Source of the DNA: Hyphococcus sp.
GTDB lineage: Bacteria; Pseudomonadota; Alphaproteobacteria; Caulobacterales; Parvularculaceae
Direction: 5' to 3'
DNA: 64,000 nucleotides
Assembly: GCA_028289605.1 (NCBI GenBank)
Contig: JANQON010000011.1
Location: 111,698 to 175,697 of the forward strand
Part shown: positions 36,797 through 44,783 of the stretch, piece after piece
Layout: each line of letters begins with the position of its first letter
How positions within the stretch are numbered: position 1 is the stretch's first letter
Notes under the pieces: generated by a model
What the model saw: the letters and a program-made list of their open reading frames with translations, nothing else
Database searches by the model: none
Told to the model about the DNA's origin: nothing
Program-made: the position numbers and the translations under genes

Positions 36797-36812
36797 TTGC
36801 ATTCGAAGTACA
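36797..36812. promoter_or_regulatory. Predicted LacI-type operator O7
   Basis: TTGCATTCGAAGTACA combines the two exact consensus half-sites. It is about 50 bp upstream of the tandem SnoaL gene and about 200 bp from O6; looping between O7 and O5/O6 would be possible for a tetrameric regulator. Confidence 0.8.
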
Positions 36813-36862
36813 CCAAATGCGGGCGGCGAACAGCCCCCATTCTCACGGCAAAGACCCGCTTC

Positions 36863-37855
36863 ATGGCGCGTAACGGAGACGATGACGGCAGGATGACGGC
36901 CTGGCGATATGCGTCAGCGCAACGCGCCGCATCGACAACGGCCTTGATCAGCGCTTTGGAAAACTGCGTCGCGGATAAGGCCGTCTGGCATGTATCACAC
37001 CCCCTCAACGAACTTGTCTCGCGTGACGCCGTTATCGAAAAGCTGTGGGAACCGCTGCTCAACGCTTTCCCAGACCTCGAAAGACGCGACGATATTTTCA
37101 TCGCAGGCGACTTTAAAAAAACCAAATGGGTTGCATCAACGGGCCACTTTGTCGGTACGTTTCGTAACCCATGGCTCAATATTTCTCCTAGCGATCAACT
37201 GACATTCATCCGGTTTTCCGAATTTCTGGAAATTGAGGGACACAAAATCGTCAGTGCGCGCTTGATCATCGACATTATCGGCGTTGCGCGACAAGCCGGG
37301 ATTGATCTCTTGCCGCCTGGCCTCGGCGCGGAGATCATCGCCCCGGCCCCTGCATCGCAGGACGGAGTGCAGCTATTCTCACCTGATCCAACTGAAACAA
37401 ACAGAACGCTCACGCTGTTGGAAGCAATGATCGCCGGGCTCATGCGTTATGACCGCAAGAGCCTTGAAAGCATGGGGCAAGACGCGTTCTGGCATCCAAA
37501 CTTTTTGTGGTTCGGGCCAAGCGGCATCGGCGCCACGCGCGGGCTGAACGGATTTGAAGCCTACCATCAACAGCCATTTTTGGATTTCGTGCCTGATCGT
37601 ATTGGCGGCGATCACTGCGCGCGATTTGCGGACGGCGCCTATGCGGCCTCATGCGGTTGGCCGAGCATACGCGCCACAACCAGCGGCGCCTCGTGGATCT
37701 CAACGGCGCTGCCGTCGGGCATACCCATAACCATGCGCGTTATGGATTTCTGGCGTCGCAAGAACGATAAACTCATGGAAAACTGGGTGTTCATTGATAT
37801 CCCCGACGTCTTTCGCCAATGCGGCGTCGATGTCTTTGAAAAGCTCACTACCTAA
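36863..37855 (+). CDS. Tandem SnoaL-like (two NTF2 folds) protein
   Basis: The protein has about 331 residues with two SnoaL-like domains. Segments shared with the protein at 27637 are PDLERRDDIF, STGHFVGTF, QDAFWHPNFLWFGPSGIG, GFEAYHQQPFLDFVP and ENWVFIDIPDVFRQCGVDVF. The start is uncertain: 36863 and 36893 are both ATGs without a strong ribosome-binding site, and any earlier start would lie inside operator O7. It is followed 40 bp later by the sodium/solute symporter and is probably co-transcribed with it. Confidence 0.8.
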   Translation: MARNGDDDGRMTAWRYASAQRAASTTALISALENCVADKAVWHVSHPLNELVSRDAVIEKLWEPLLNAFPDLERRDDIFIAGDFKKTKWVASTGHFVGTFRNPWLNISPSDQLTFIRFSEFLEIEGHKIVSARLIIDIIGVARQAGIDLLPPGLGAEIIAPAPASQDGVQLFSPDPTETNRTLTLLEAMIAGLMRYDRKSLESMGQDAFWHPNFLWFGPSGIGATRGLNGFEAYHQQPFLDFVPDRIGGDHCARFADGAYAASCGWPSIRATTSGASWISTALPSGIPITMRVMDFWRRKNDKLMENWVFIDIPDVFRQCGVDVFEKLTT

Positions 37856-37895
37856 GCAGAAAACAAACTTGCGCTGAAAGCGCGGGAAGGTGTTT

Positions 37896-39536
37896 ATGGG
37901 GAATTTCGGGGCGCTCAACTGGTCGATCGTAGCAATTTATCTCGCTGGCAATCTCGCCCTCGGATTCGCGTTGTCACGGCGCATAAAATCGGCCGAAGAT
38001 TACCAACTCGGCACACGGATGACCCCCTGGTGGGCCATCGGCATTTCAGTGATCGCCACTTATGTCAGTGCGCTGTCTTTTCTGGGCGGCCCCGCCTGGG
38101 CCTATGGCGACGGCATGGCGGCGCTCGCCATTCATATTAATTACCCGCTTGTTATTTTTGTCGTCGTCGTCGTATTCCTCCCGTTTTTCTACAATAGCGG
38201 CGTTGCGTCGATCTATGACTATCTTGAGCGCCGGTTTGGCGTAGCGTCACGTACAGTTATTTCCGCTCTCTTCCTGCTGACGCAAACGATTACTTCTGCT
38301 TCCATCCTGACCGCCACAGCGATCGTCATTACGTTCGCCACCGGCATGGACGTTCGCTTCAGCATTGTCCTGATGACGGTCGTTGTTCTGGGCTACACCA
38401 TGCTGGGCGGCATGAATGCGGTGATCTGGACCGATGTTCTGCAAGGGATCATTCTCTTTGTCGGCGCCGGCATCGTTCTCTGGAATGTTCTCGATGCGAC
38501 GGCGCCGCTTCAGTCCGCTCTCGGCGCACTAGCAGCGGAAGGAAAACTCAATCCGATCGACACGTCCTTGGATTTTTCGATTGCGCCAACGGTTTGGGCC
38601 GGCGTTTTCGCCATGACGCTCTATCACATCACGGTCTATGGCGCGAACCAGATGATGGTGCAGCGCGCGCTCGCCGCCAGGACTATTGGCGACGCTAAGA
38701 AGTCCTATCTGATGATGGGCTACGCCGCATTTTTTATCTACTTCCTGTTCTTCTTTATCGGTGCGCTCTTGTACGTTCATTTTGACGGCAGACCGTTTGA
38801 CCAGCCCAACGCCATCATTCTCTTATTCGCCCAGAGCCTTGCAATTCCGGGACTGCTTGGCGTGCTCGCCGCCGCTGTTTTGTCGGCGTCCATGTCGAGC
38901 CTTTCATCTGCATTCAACTCGTTGGCGACGGCGTCTGTTTCCGACTTTTATCAGCGCTTTGTTCGCCGCTCCGCGCCGCCTGGACACAACCTCATTGTCG
39001 CGAGGATCTTTACTGTGTTCTGGGGGCTGGTCGCGATCCCCATCGCTTTCGGCTTTATCAACAGCGGCGGTTCGATCCTGGAGCAGCTGACGAAAGTCAG
39101 TTCCTATTTCGTCGGCGCCAAGCTTGCGATGTTCGGGCTCGGCTTCTTTTCCAAACATACGTCGGAACGCGGTTTATTGATCGGCGTCGCCGCCGGATTC
39201 TTTTCGTTGTTTGTCGTGGTGAACGGACTTCCGTTCGCCGGTATTCCACCCATTAGCGTCGCATGGCCGTGGTATGTCGTCATTGGCGGCGCGGTAAATA
39301 TTGTCGTGTCCTGGGGCGCAAGCGTCTTGCTCGACGGTTTCAAGAGCGAATGGCACGAACAAACTGTTCCCGGGCAACTGAAAAAATTCAGAGACCAGGG
39401 CATACCGGAGAAGAAAGACGGATGGTTCATGGCGCCGGGCAAGGTGGACGCCATTTGCTGGGGGCTTCCCGTCTTCTTTCTATTGACGATTGCGTTCCTG
39501 GTCGTTTTCGAACGGTTCGGCGCAGCGGGGTCCTAG
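37896..39536 (+). CDS. Sodium:solute symporter (SSS) family transporter
   Basis: The protein has 546 residues with about 13-14 hydrophobic helices. SSS landmarks include an early SAEDYQLGTRMTPWWAIG, then SALSFLGGPAWAYGDG, LGGMNAVIWTDVLQGIILFVG, and VLSASMSSLSSAFNSLATASVSDFYQRF, which carries the Na+-binding Ser/Thr region. Family members import sugars, sugar acids, amino acids or vitamins with sodium. GGGAAGG five bases upstream fixes the ATG at 37896. It is the only inner-membrane transporter in the LacI-type regulon and probably completes the import route begun by the TonB receptor. Confidence 0.92.
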   Translation: MGNFGALNWSIVAIYLAGNLALGFALSRRIKSAEDYQLGTRMTPWWAIGISVIATYVSALSFLGGPAWAYGDGMAALAIHINYPLVIFVVVVVFLPFFYNSGVASIYDYLERRFGVASRTVISALFLLTQTITSASILTATAIVITFATGMDVRFSIVLMTVVVLGYTMLGGMNAVIWTDVLQGIILFVGAGIVLWNVLDATAPLQSALGALAAEGKLNPIDTSLDFSIAPTVWAGVFAMTLYHITVYGANQMMVQRALAARTIGDAKKSYLMMGYAAFFIYFLFFFIGALLYVHFDGRPFDQPNAIILLFAQSLAIPGLLGVLAAAVLSASMSSLSSAFNSLATASVSDFYQRFVRRSAPPGHNLIVARIFTVFWGLVAIPIAFGFINSGGSILEQLTKVSSYFVGAKLAMFGLGFFSKHTSERGLLIGVAAGFFSLFVVVNGLPFAGIPPISVAWPWYVVIGGAVNIVVSWGASVLLDGFKSEWHEQTVPGQLKKFRDQGIPEKKDGWFMAPGKVDAICWGLPVFFLLTIAFLVVFERFGAAGS

Positions 39537-39901
39537 TCCAAACGACGTGGCCTTGGCTCTGGACTGGGATTAGCGCCCCGAGGACATTGCGACCGCACCG
39601 CGAGGGCCACCCTGTTGCTGGTTTTGACGGATGCGCGCGCGCAGGCGGCGCTGATGCCGGACGATCAGCCGGTAATCAGTATAGTCTTCTCACTTGTCCT
39701 CATTGCCCTATCGCGAGAGGAGGCGTGCTAACAGGGCCGAACGGTCATGTCCGGGCGACGTTGTCTCGCCTGGAGCGCCCGCCTCCGTCAATAAGCTAGC
39801 GCAACGCGCAGTTTGTGCGGCTACGGCTGCGTATGACCCAACGCAAAAACTGTTCACGCATTACTTATCACGACCACCCGAACGCCTGTTTCGAAGCGTG
39901 T
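39537..39901. other. Intergenic region at the end of the catabolic island; no gene seen
   Basis: This is the convergent gap between the symporter and blh. The open frames that cross it have no start signals and no protein-like sequence. I saw no clear terminator hairpin. Confidence 0.5.
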
Positions 39902-40843
39902 CTAGCCTTTACCCCGCGGCAATCTAGTGGCGCTTGAGTATTCAACCAAAAGCATATGCGGTACGGAAAGTGCGGCGAGTCCGATAAACACATGCGCTGT
40001 TAGGTATTGAGTGAGTCCAGCAGATGACGCCAACAAGCCCAGCGGCACGGTGAGAAGTGCGGACCCGGCAACATATGCGGCAACCAGCCATCCCGTTTTG
40101 CGCAGCTTGGGCGCGATGTCTCCCGCCAACCCATCGAGAACATGCTTCGGGCTGTGAAATCCGCAAAAATACACGACAAAAAACAGCAAAGGCGGTAATG
40201 CGATCGCCAGTGTGAGAACGGCGAGAATTTCCACTGACGCTGATATGTCATTAAAAAGACTCCTGATCGCGACAAGCGCCGCGACAGGCAGCAAATACTT
40301 TCCTGCTTCGCTCATCCATCCGGCGATTATCGGTCCCGCCGGTCCCGCAATCGCCTCGAAAATTGCTGCAACGCCGGAGACGTGAAAGAACGCCGTTGTG
40401 GTGAGAAGGGCGAATCCAACGATCATGCGTTCAGGCAAGTTGATCCGGTTTCGCCAGTCGCCGCCGAAATGAAACGCCGAAAAACACAGAAACAGCGCCA
40501 GCGCCGGCCCCGGAAACAAAACCCAGGCCAACCCGACAAAAGCGGCAATGGCGATGTACACGACGTGAAAAAAGAAGAAGCTGCGCGGGCCACGCCAGGC
40601 GCCAATACGGCGCGCGAGCATGGCGTCAAACGCTCCATGAGGCAGGCCGACAAACAAAACCGCAAAAGCAAGCAGATAGGTTTGTCCCTGTAATGACAGT
40701 GGAGCGGGACCAAATAGCGCCGTCGCCAGCGTGAGAGATATCGTCAGCGCGACAAACGCAATCATGTGTTTTTTTGCGCCGGACAGAGGCGAAACAACAT
40801 TGATCGCCGTTAAAGGTGCTTGGAGTCGCGCTGCGTGTGCCAT
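39902..40843 (-). CDS. blh: Brp/Blh-family beta-carotene 15,15'-dioxygenase
   Basis: The protein has 313 residues and is an integral membrane protein. It cleaves beta-carotene to two molecules of retinal, the chromophore for the adjacent proteorhodopsin. The conserved histidines expected to bind iron are visible: GLPHGAFD (H69), FSAFHFGG (H125), GFHSPKH (H230, H234) and LSVPHMLLVE (H296). The start has no strong ribosome-binding site; an internal ATG at 40765 is an alternative. It follows proteorhodopsin after 74 bp, within which lies a very stable hairpin. No carotenoid synthesis genes are in the window, so beta-carotene must be made elsewhere. Confidence 0.92.
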   Translation of the reverse strand: MAHAARLQAPLTAINVVSPLSGAKKHMIAFVALTISLTLATALFGPAPLSLQGQTYLLAFAVLFVGLPHGAFDAMLARRIGAWRGPRSFFFFHVVYIAIAAFVGLAWVLFPGPALALFLCFSAFHFGGDWRNRINLPERMIVGFALLTTTAFFHVSGVAAIFEAIAGPAGPIIAGWMSEAGKYLLPVAALVAIRSLFNDISASVEILAVLTLAIALPPLLFFVVYFCGFHSPKHVLDGLAGDIAPKLRKTGWLVAAYVAGSALLTVPLGLLASSAGLTQYLTAHVFIGLAALSVPHMLLVEYSSATRLPRGKG

Positions 40844-40861
40844 GTGTCAGTTTGCGTAGTT

Positions 40862-40884
40862 GGGCGGCGCCAGCGGCGCCGCCC
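40862..40884 (-). promoter_or_regulatory. Intercistronic GC hairpin between proteorhodopsin and blh
   Basis: GGGCGGCGCC and its exact complement GGCGCCGCCC, separated by a 3-base loop, form a 10-bp all-GC stem. There is no T-run in the leftward direction. It may act as a partial terminator or as a 3' stabiliser of the rhodopsin message, so that rhodopsin is made in excess over the dioxygenase. Confidence 0.8.
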
Positions 40885-40917
40885 TGTTTCAACAGTTATT
40901 AACCTGCGTCGAATTTA

Positions 40918-41631
40918 TCATGCCGCTTTGGTGTTCGCATCATCAGCCGTAGCAGCGGCCCAGATGACGACACCGAAAGCGATTTTGTTCACAAAATCAG
41001 CGAGATTGTAGATGATATTGAGTGCTGCGGTATCGCCGCCGCCGGCGTAACCATAGATGTAGCCGATCGGATAAATCGCCCACCCAACTGTCACGATCAA
41101 ACGCAGCGCCGAAAAAGCCTTCTTCGACGCTACCGTTCCTTGGCTCGCGTTGATCTTGCTCGCCTCGCCGAGGAAGATCTCATAGATGATGTAAAACCAA
41201 GCGAGCGTTCCTAGAATAAACAATCCCCAAAGGGCGCCGGCGTTGCCTGCGTTGACCTCGCCAAGATATCCAGCGACCAACATTACAACTGAAGCAACTA
41301 GCAACCGCCAGAAAAGCGAAGCCTTAACAACGGCAATCGCGGCGAGGATCAGATAAAACTCGATAATCTGCAGCGGCACGGTGAGAAGCCAGTCCACGTA
41401 CCGAAATACTGTTGGACTTTCGCCGGTGACGGCCCAGACTTCCCGCATGTAAAAGTAGTGAATCGCAGCAATGCCGGTGACCATCGCCGCGACGGTCAAA
41501 GAGGTTTTCCATTTCCCTGTCGCGCGATCGCGCTCGACGAAAAAGAAGAAGGTCGCCGCGACCATCGCGGCGGAAATAATCCAGAACGATACGCCGACAA
41601 AATCGGCCGGATCGAGCATCAGTTTTTCCAT
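40918..41631 (-). CDS. Proteorhodopsin, proton-pump type, predicted blue-absorbing
   Basis: The protein has 237 residues and seven hydrophobic helices, with retinal bound at K216 in helix G (LADFVNKIAFG). In helix C, FRYVDWLLTVPLQIIEFYLI gives D80 (proton acceptor), T84 and E91 (proton donor), the D-T-E pattern of an outward proton pump. The residue equivalent to position 105 in classical proteorhodopsin is Gln88, which in that family gives blue absorption; Leu gives green. H58 matches the His that raises the pKa of the acceptor. GGAGAC precedes the start. It is probably co-transcribed with blh. Confidence 0.95.
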   Translation of the reverse strand: MEKLMLDPADFVGVSFWIISAAMVAATFFFFVERDRATGKWKTSLTVAAMVTGIAAIHYFYMREVWAVTGESPTVFRYVDWLLTVPLQIIEFYLILAAIAVVKASLFWRLLVASVVMLVAGYLGEVNAGNAGALWGLFILGTLAWFYIIYEIFLGEASKINASQGTVASKKAFSALRLIVTVGWAIYPIGYIYGYAGGGDTAALNIIYNLADFVNKIAFGVVIWAAATADDANTKAA

Positions 41632-42258
41632 TTTTGTCTCCGATGTTTGTACTCGATGTAGTCGGCCGGGCTACGATCCAAATTTTTTCGCAGATCATGG
41701 TGCAATGCGACGTATACAGCGATGCAGCTAAAAGTTGGCATGCGGATTATCAGTAAGGCGGGTGAAAGGCCCGTATTTGCGGGGCTTTTTCTTTGTAGCG
41801 TGGCAGGGCGTCGCACGTGTGACAAAGTGCGACAGCGCCGCCGAGTTATGCACACGCAACGAGGGAGCCAGGGGCGGGCGTGTCGAAGATGTGCTTACGA
41901 TATTTATGCTGCCCGATACGTAGTAATGATAAGCATTCGCAAATCTTGATGCCCCTAATCATCGTCAGGGTACGTACGTATTGTGTTCGACGTGCAGCAG
42001 AGAGTTAGTTGCGAAAGACGCGTAACGGGTGCTTGCGGACACCCAAGATTCCCGCTTTCGCGCCCGCTAACAGCGCTGCGGTAGCGCCTATATCTATCGA
42101 GACGGTCGGGCAGCTCGGCGACCTGGCGTTTTTTCCGAGGCTCGCCGGGCTCAATTGCTTGATTCGACAGTTTCCGAAGCGCTTTCCTGCTGGGAAAACC
42201 ACCTTGGATCGTCTCCCGTATACCCTAAGTAATTGCTTCAACACGAAAGAGGGTCGCG
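41632..42258. promoter_or_regulatory. Divergent control region between proteorhodopsin and the photolyase operon
   Basis: This 627-bp non-coding region is long for this window. It contains a hairpin with a U-run reading rightward at 41765-41790: AAAGGCCCG, a TATTTG loop, CGGGGCTTT, then T residues, with one mismatch. That could be a terminator for a short rightward RNA or an attenuator. On the minus strand a TTGCAC/AAATTT promoter-like pair lies about 60 bp upstream of the rhodopsin gene. No protein-like frame was found. A small RNA is possible but unproven. Confidence 0.4.
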
Positions 42259-42987
42259 ATGGCGTTGTCAGCATTGTTTCTGGGTTCAATTGGCGTTTTG
42301 GCGGAGACTTCAGACATCCAGCGCCGGGCGTACAATCAGGCGCTACGCGAAGCCGGGCTAAACTGGACTTGGGACCGCGACACATATGCATCGCTTCTTG
42401 AGATAAATGGCGGAAAAGACCGATTGCGCCTGATTAGCGACGCGGCAGACATCGGTCTCTCCGATAAGGACATAGGACGCATCCATGCGCGCAAGACGGA
42501 ACTGGCTTGCGAGCGCATCCGGAAAGACGGCGTCGCGCTGCGTCCCGGCGTCAGGGAACTCGTCGATCTAGCCCTCGATAGCGGTTTGACCCTTGCGTGG
42601 GTCACCACCACATACCAGCCAAATATCGACGCCATTATCGACGCAATGGGGACGACTTTGCCCATCGACAGGTTCGCGGCCGTTGTGACGCGCGAATGCG
42701 TTGGAAAAGGAAAACCTGCGCCGGACGCCTATCGATTCGCAATGGACAAGACGGGCGTCGCCCGGAGTGCGGCGCTCGCAGTTGAAGACACAATGCTCAG
42801 CGTTCTATCCGCAAAACGCGCAGGGATCACGACAGTCATGATTCCCGGCGAATTGACGTCCGGACAAGACGGTCATGAGGCGGATCACCACTATAGTAGC
42901 CTCGTTACCGCCTCCGGCGAATTACAGCCGGGAATTGTCGCACTCGTAACCGGAAAGCCGATCCAGGACCTTTCCGACGCGGCCTGA
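42259..42987 (+). CDS. HAD-superfamily (CbbY-like) protein lacking the catalytic aspartates
   Basis: The protein has 242 residues with the layout of a phosphoglucomutase/CbbY-type HAD hydrolase: cap domain at about 20-95, motif II Thr in WVTTTY, motif III Lys in GKGKPAPDAY and motif IV acidic pair in AVEDTMLSVL. Motif I, normally D-x-D-G-T-L, reads LGSIGVL (residues 8-14) while the flanking LAET is kept. Both the nucleophile and the acid/base Asp are gone, so classical phosphatase activity is unlikely; a binding or regulatory role is inferred. GAGGG precedes the ATG. It is first in a rightward operon with the photolyase genes. Confidence 0.82.
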   Translation: MALSALFLGSIGVLAETSDIQRRAYNQALREAGLNWTWDRDTYASLLEINGGKDRLRLISDAADIGLSDKDIGRIHARKTELACERIRKDGVALRPGVRELVDLALDSGLTLAWVTTTYQPNIDAIIDAMGTTLPIDRFAAVVTRECVGKGKPAPDAYRFAMDKTGVARSAALAVEDTMLSVLSAKRAGITTVMIPGELTSGQDGHEADHHYSSLVTASGELQPGIVALVTGKPIQDLSDAA

Positions 42988-43056
42988 TTTTTTCACTTTG
43001 CATTCTTATGGTCTAAGTTGGTTCGTTCAGCCTAACGCGACTGTTCTAGGAGTTAC

Positions 43057-44592
43057 ATGTCCCGCAACCTTCACGTCGTTTGGTTCAAGCGAGACTTGCG
43101 GCTTGCCGACCATCGCGCACTCTCCGACGCCGCTCAGCGCGGTCGCATCTTACCGCTTTTTGTCGCAGAACCGGAGTTGTGGCGACAAAAGGACATGTCG
43201 GCGCGCCAATGGGGGTTCGTATCGGAGTGTTTGCATGAGCTTCGCGCCGAGCTTGCCGAATTGGGCCAGCCGCTCATCGTTCGCGTTGGCGATGTCGTTC
43301 AAGTCCTTTCTAACATTCATCAACAATTTGGTGTGGCTGGTCTTTGGTCTCATGAGGAAACAGGAAACGCCTGGACGTTCGGGCGAGATCGCGATGTGAA
43401 GTCTTGGTGTCGATGTAACGGCGTTCCATGGACGGAGGCGCGGCAAAGCGGCGTCATCCGTGGTCTGAAATCGCGGACGGGCTGGGCGCGACGTTGGGAC
43501 CGATTTATGGCGGAAACCACAACTGCGGCGCCCGTCGCCCTGGCGCCTTTGGAGGACATCGCATCAGGATCAATCCCGACTGCGTCCGAGCTCGGGCTGG
43601 CGGCCGATCCTTGTCCGGATCGGCAAGCGGGCGGGAGGCGTGAAGGATTGCGCGTGTTGGACTCGTTCCTCCAGCAACGCGGACGAAACTATCGTCGGGC
43701 GATGTCCAGCCCAGTGACCGCATTCGGAGAATGCTCGCGGCTCTCGCCCTATCTGGCATGGGGGGCCGTTTCCATGCGCGAGACTGCACAAGCGACATGG
43801 GTGCGCCGGGCGGACCTAAAACAAAGCACTTGCGCAACAGCAAAACCGTGGCGCGGCGCAATCGCATCGTTTGAAGGCCGACTTCATTGGCGAGATCATT
43901 TCACCCAGAAACTGGAAGACGAGCCGCAAATAGAGTTTGAAAACCTGCATCGCGCCTACGACCGGCTGCGCCCCGCCGAACCGGATGTCGACCGACTTAA
44001 TGCCTGGTCCAATGGAGAAACCGGGCTTCCCTTTGTCGACGCGTGCATGCGCGCATTGACGGCGACTGGCTGGATGAATTTCCGCATGCGCGCCATGTTG
44101 ATGGCGGTCGCCAGTTATCATCTCTGGCTCGACTGGCGCGCGCCCGGCGCGGTGTTGGCGCGCCTGTTTACGGATTACGAACCGGGGATCCATTGGCCCC
44201 AGGCGCAGATGCAGTCGGGAACCACCGGCATCAACACCGTGCGCATCTATAACCCGGTCAAACAAGGAAAAGACCAGGATCCGGACGGCGTCTTCGTCCG
44301 CAGATGGGTTCCCGAATTGCGCCGCGTTCCGTCAGACCTCGTCCACGAACCCTGGCGCTGGGAAGGCGCCCCTTCCCTGCTCGGGAAATCCTATCCCTTT
44401 CCCATCGTCGACCATCTCACCGCGGCAAAATCAGCACGCCAGAAAGTCTGGGCCGTTCGCAGCCAGCCCGAATACCGTACTATTGCCCGCGACATCCAAC
44501 AAAAACACGGCAGCAGAAGAAGCGGCATGAAAATGACTGGTCGACGCAGGAAGCGATCGCCACGATCACCGCAATTGTCGTTCGACATTTAA
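43057..44592 (+). CDS. Cryptochrome/DNA photolyase family protein
   Basis: The protein has 511 residues. The N-terminal alpha/beta antenna domain starts with [16 protein letters not shown]. The helical FAD domain has [55 protein letters not shown] and the FAD/DNA region [20 protein letters not shown]. The Trp-Met-Asn-Phe-Arg pattern differs from the WMHNR of E. coli-type CPD photolyase, so the protein may be a cryptochrome or a different repair class. The C-terminus is a basic tail ([12 protein letters not shown]). AGGAG is four to five bases upstream of the ATG. Next to proteorhodopsin and a second photolyase-like gene, it forms part of a light block. Confidence 0.9.
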   Translation: MSRNLHVVWFKRDLRLADHRALSDAAQRGRILPLFVAEPELWRQKDMSARQWGFVSECLHELRAELAELGQPLIVRVGDVVQVLSNIHQQFGVAGLWSHEETGNAWTFGRDRDVKSWCRCNGVPWTEARQSGVIRGLKSRTGWARRWDRFMAETTTAAPVALAPLEDIASGSIPTASELGLAADPCPDRQAGGRREGLRVLDSFLQQRGRNYRRAMSSPVTAFGECSRLSPYLAWGAVSMRETAQATWVRRADLKQSTCATAKPWRGAIASFEGRLHWRDHFTQKLEDEPQIEFENLHRAYDRLRPAEPDVDRLNAWSNGETGLPFVDACMRALTATGWMNFRMRAMLMAVASYHLWLDWRAPGAVLARLFTDYEPGIHWPQAQMQSGTTGINTVRIYNPVKQGKDQDPDGVFVRRWVPELRRVPSDLVHEPWRWEGAPSLLGKSYPFPIVDHLTAAKSARQKVWAVRSQPEYRTIARDIQQKHGSRRSGMKMTGRRRKRSPRSPQLSFDI

Positions 44593-44606
44593 CGGCGCGC
44601 AACGGC

Positions 44607-44783
44607 ATGAAGATGAGAAAGAAAAGCGACCTGCCCGCCAAAACCTGCCCCGTTTGCGGCCGGGCGTTCAGTTGGCGGAAGAAGTGGGCTCGGGACTGGG
44701 ACAGCGTGCGATACTGCTCCGAGCGCTGCAAAAACCGTCGCACTTTGCCAAAAACAGCCAACCATCGCGGCGCCGATGAATGA
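44607..44783 (+). CDS. DUF2256 small zinc-finger-like protein
   Basis: The protein has 58 residues. It holds the DUF2256 pattern [19 protein letters not shown] followed by VRYCSERCK, that is two C-x-x-C or C-x-x-x-C pairs likely to bind zinc. It begins 14 bp after the photolyase stop and overlaps the next photolyase-like gene by 8 bp, so the three are translationally linked. The domain is known mainly next to cryptochrome/photolyase genes; its function is unknown. Confidence 0.88.
   Translation: MKMRKKSDLPAKTCPVCGRAFSWRKKWARDWDSVRYCSERCKNRRTLPKTANHRGADE

Noticed and set aside
44304..44606. Upstream extension of the DUF2256 frame within the photolyase gene
   Set aside because: The extension overlaps the photolyase coding region; the recognised domain begins at the ATG at 44607.
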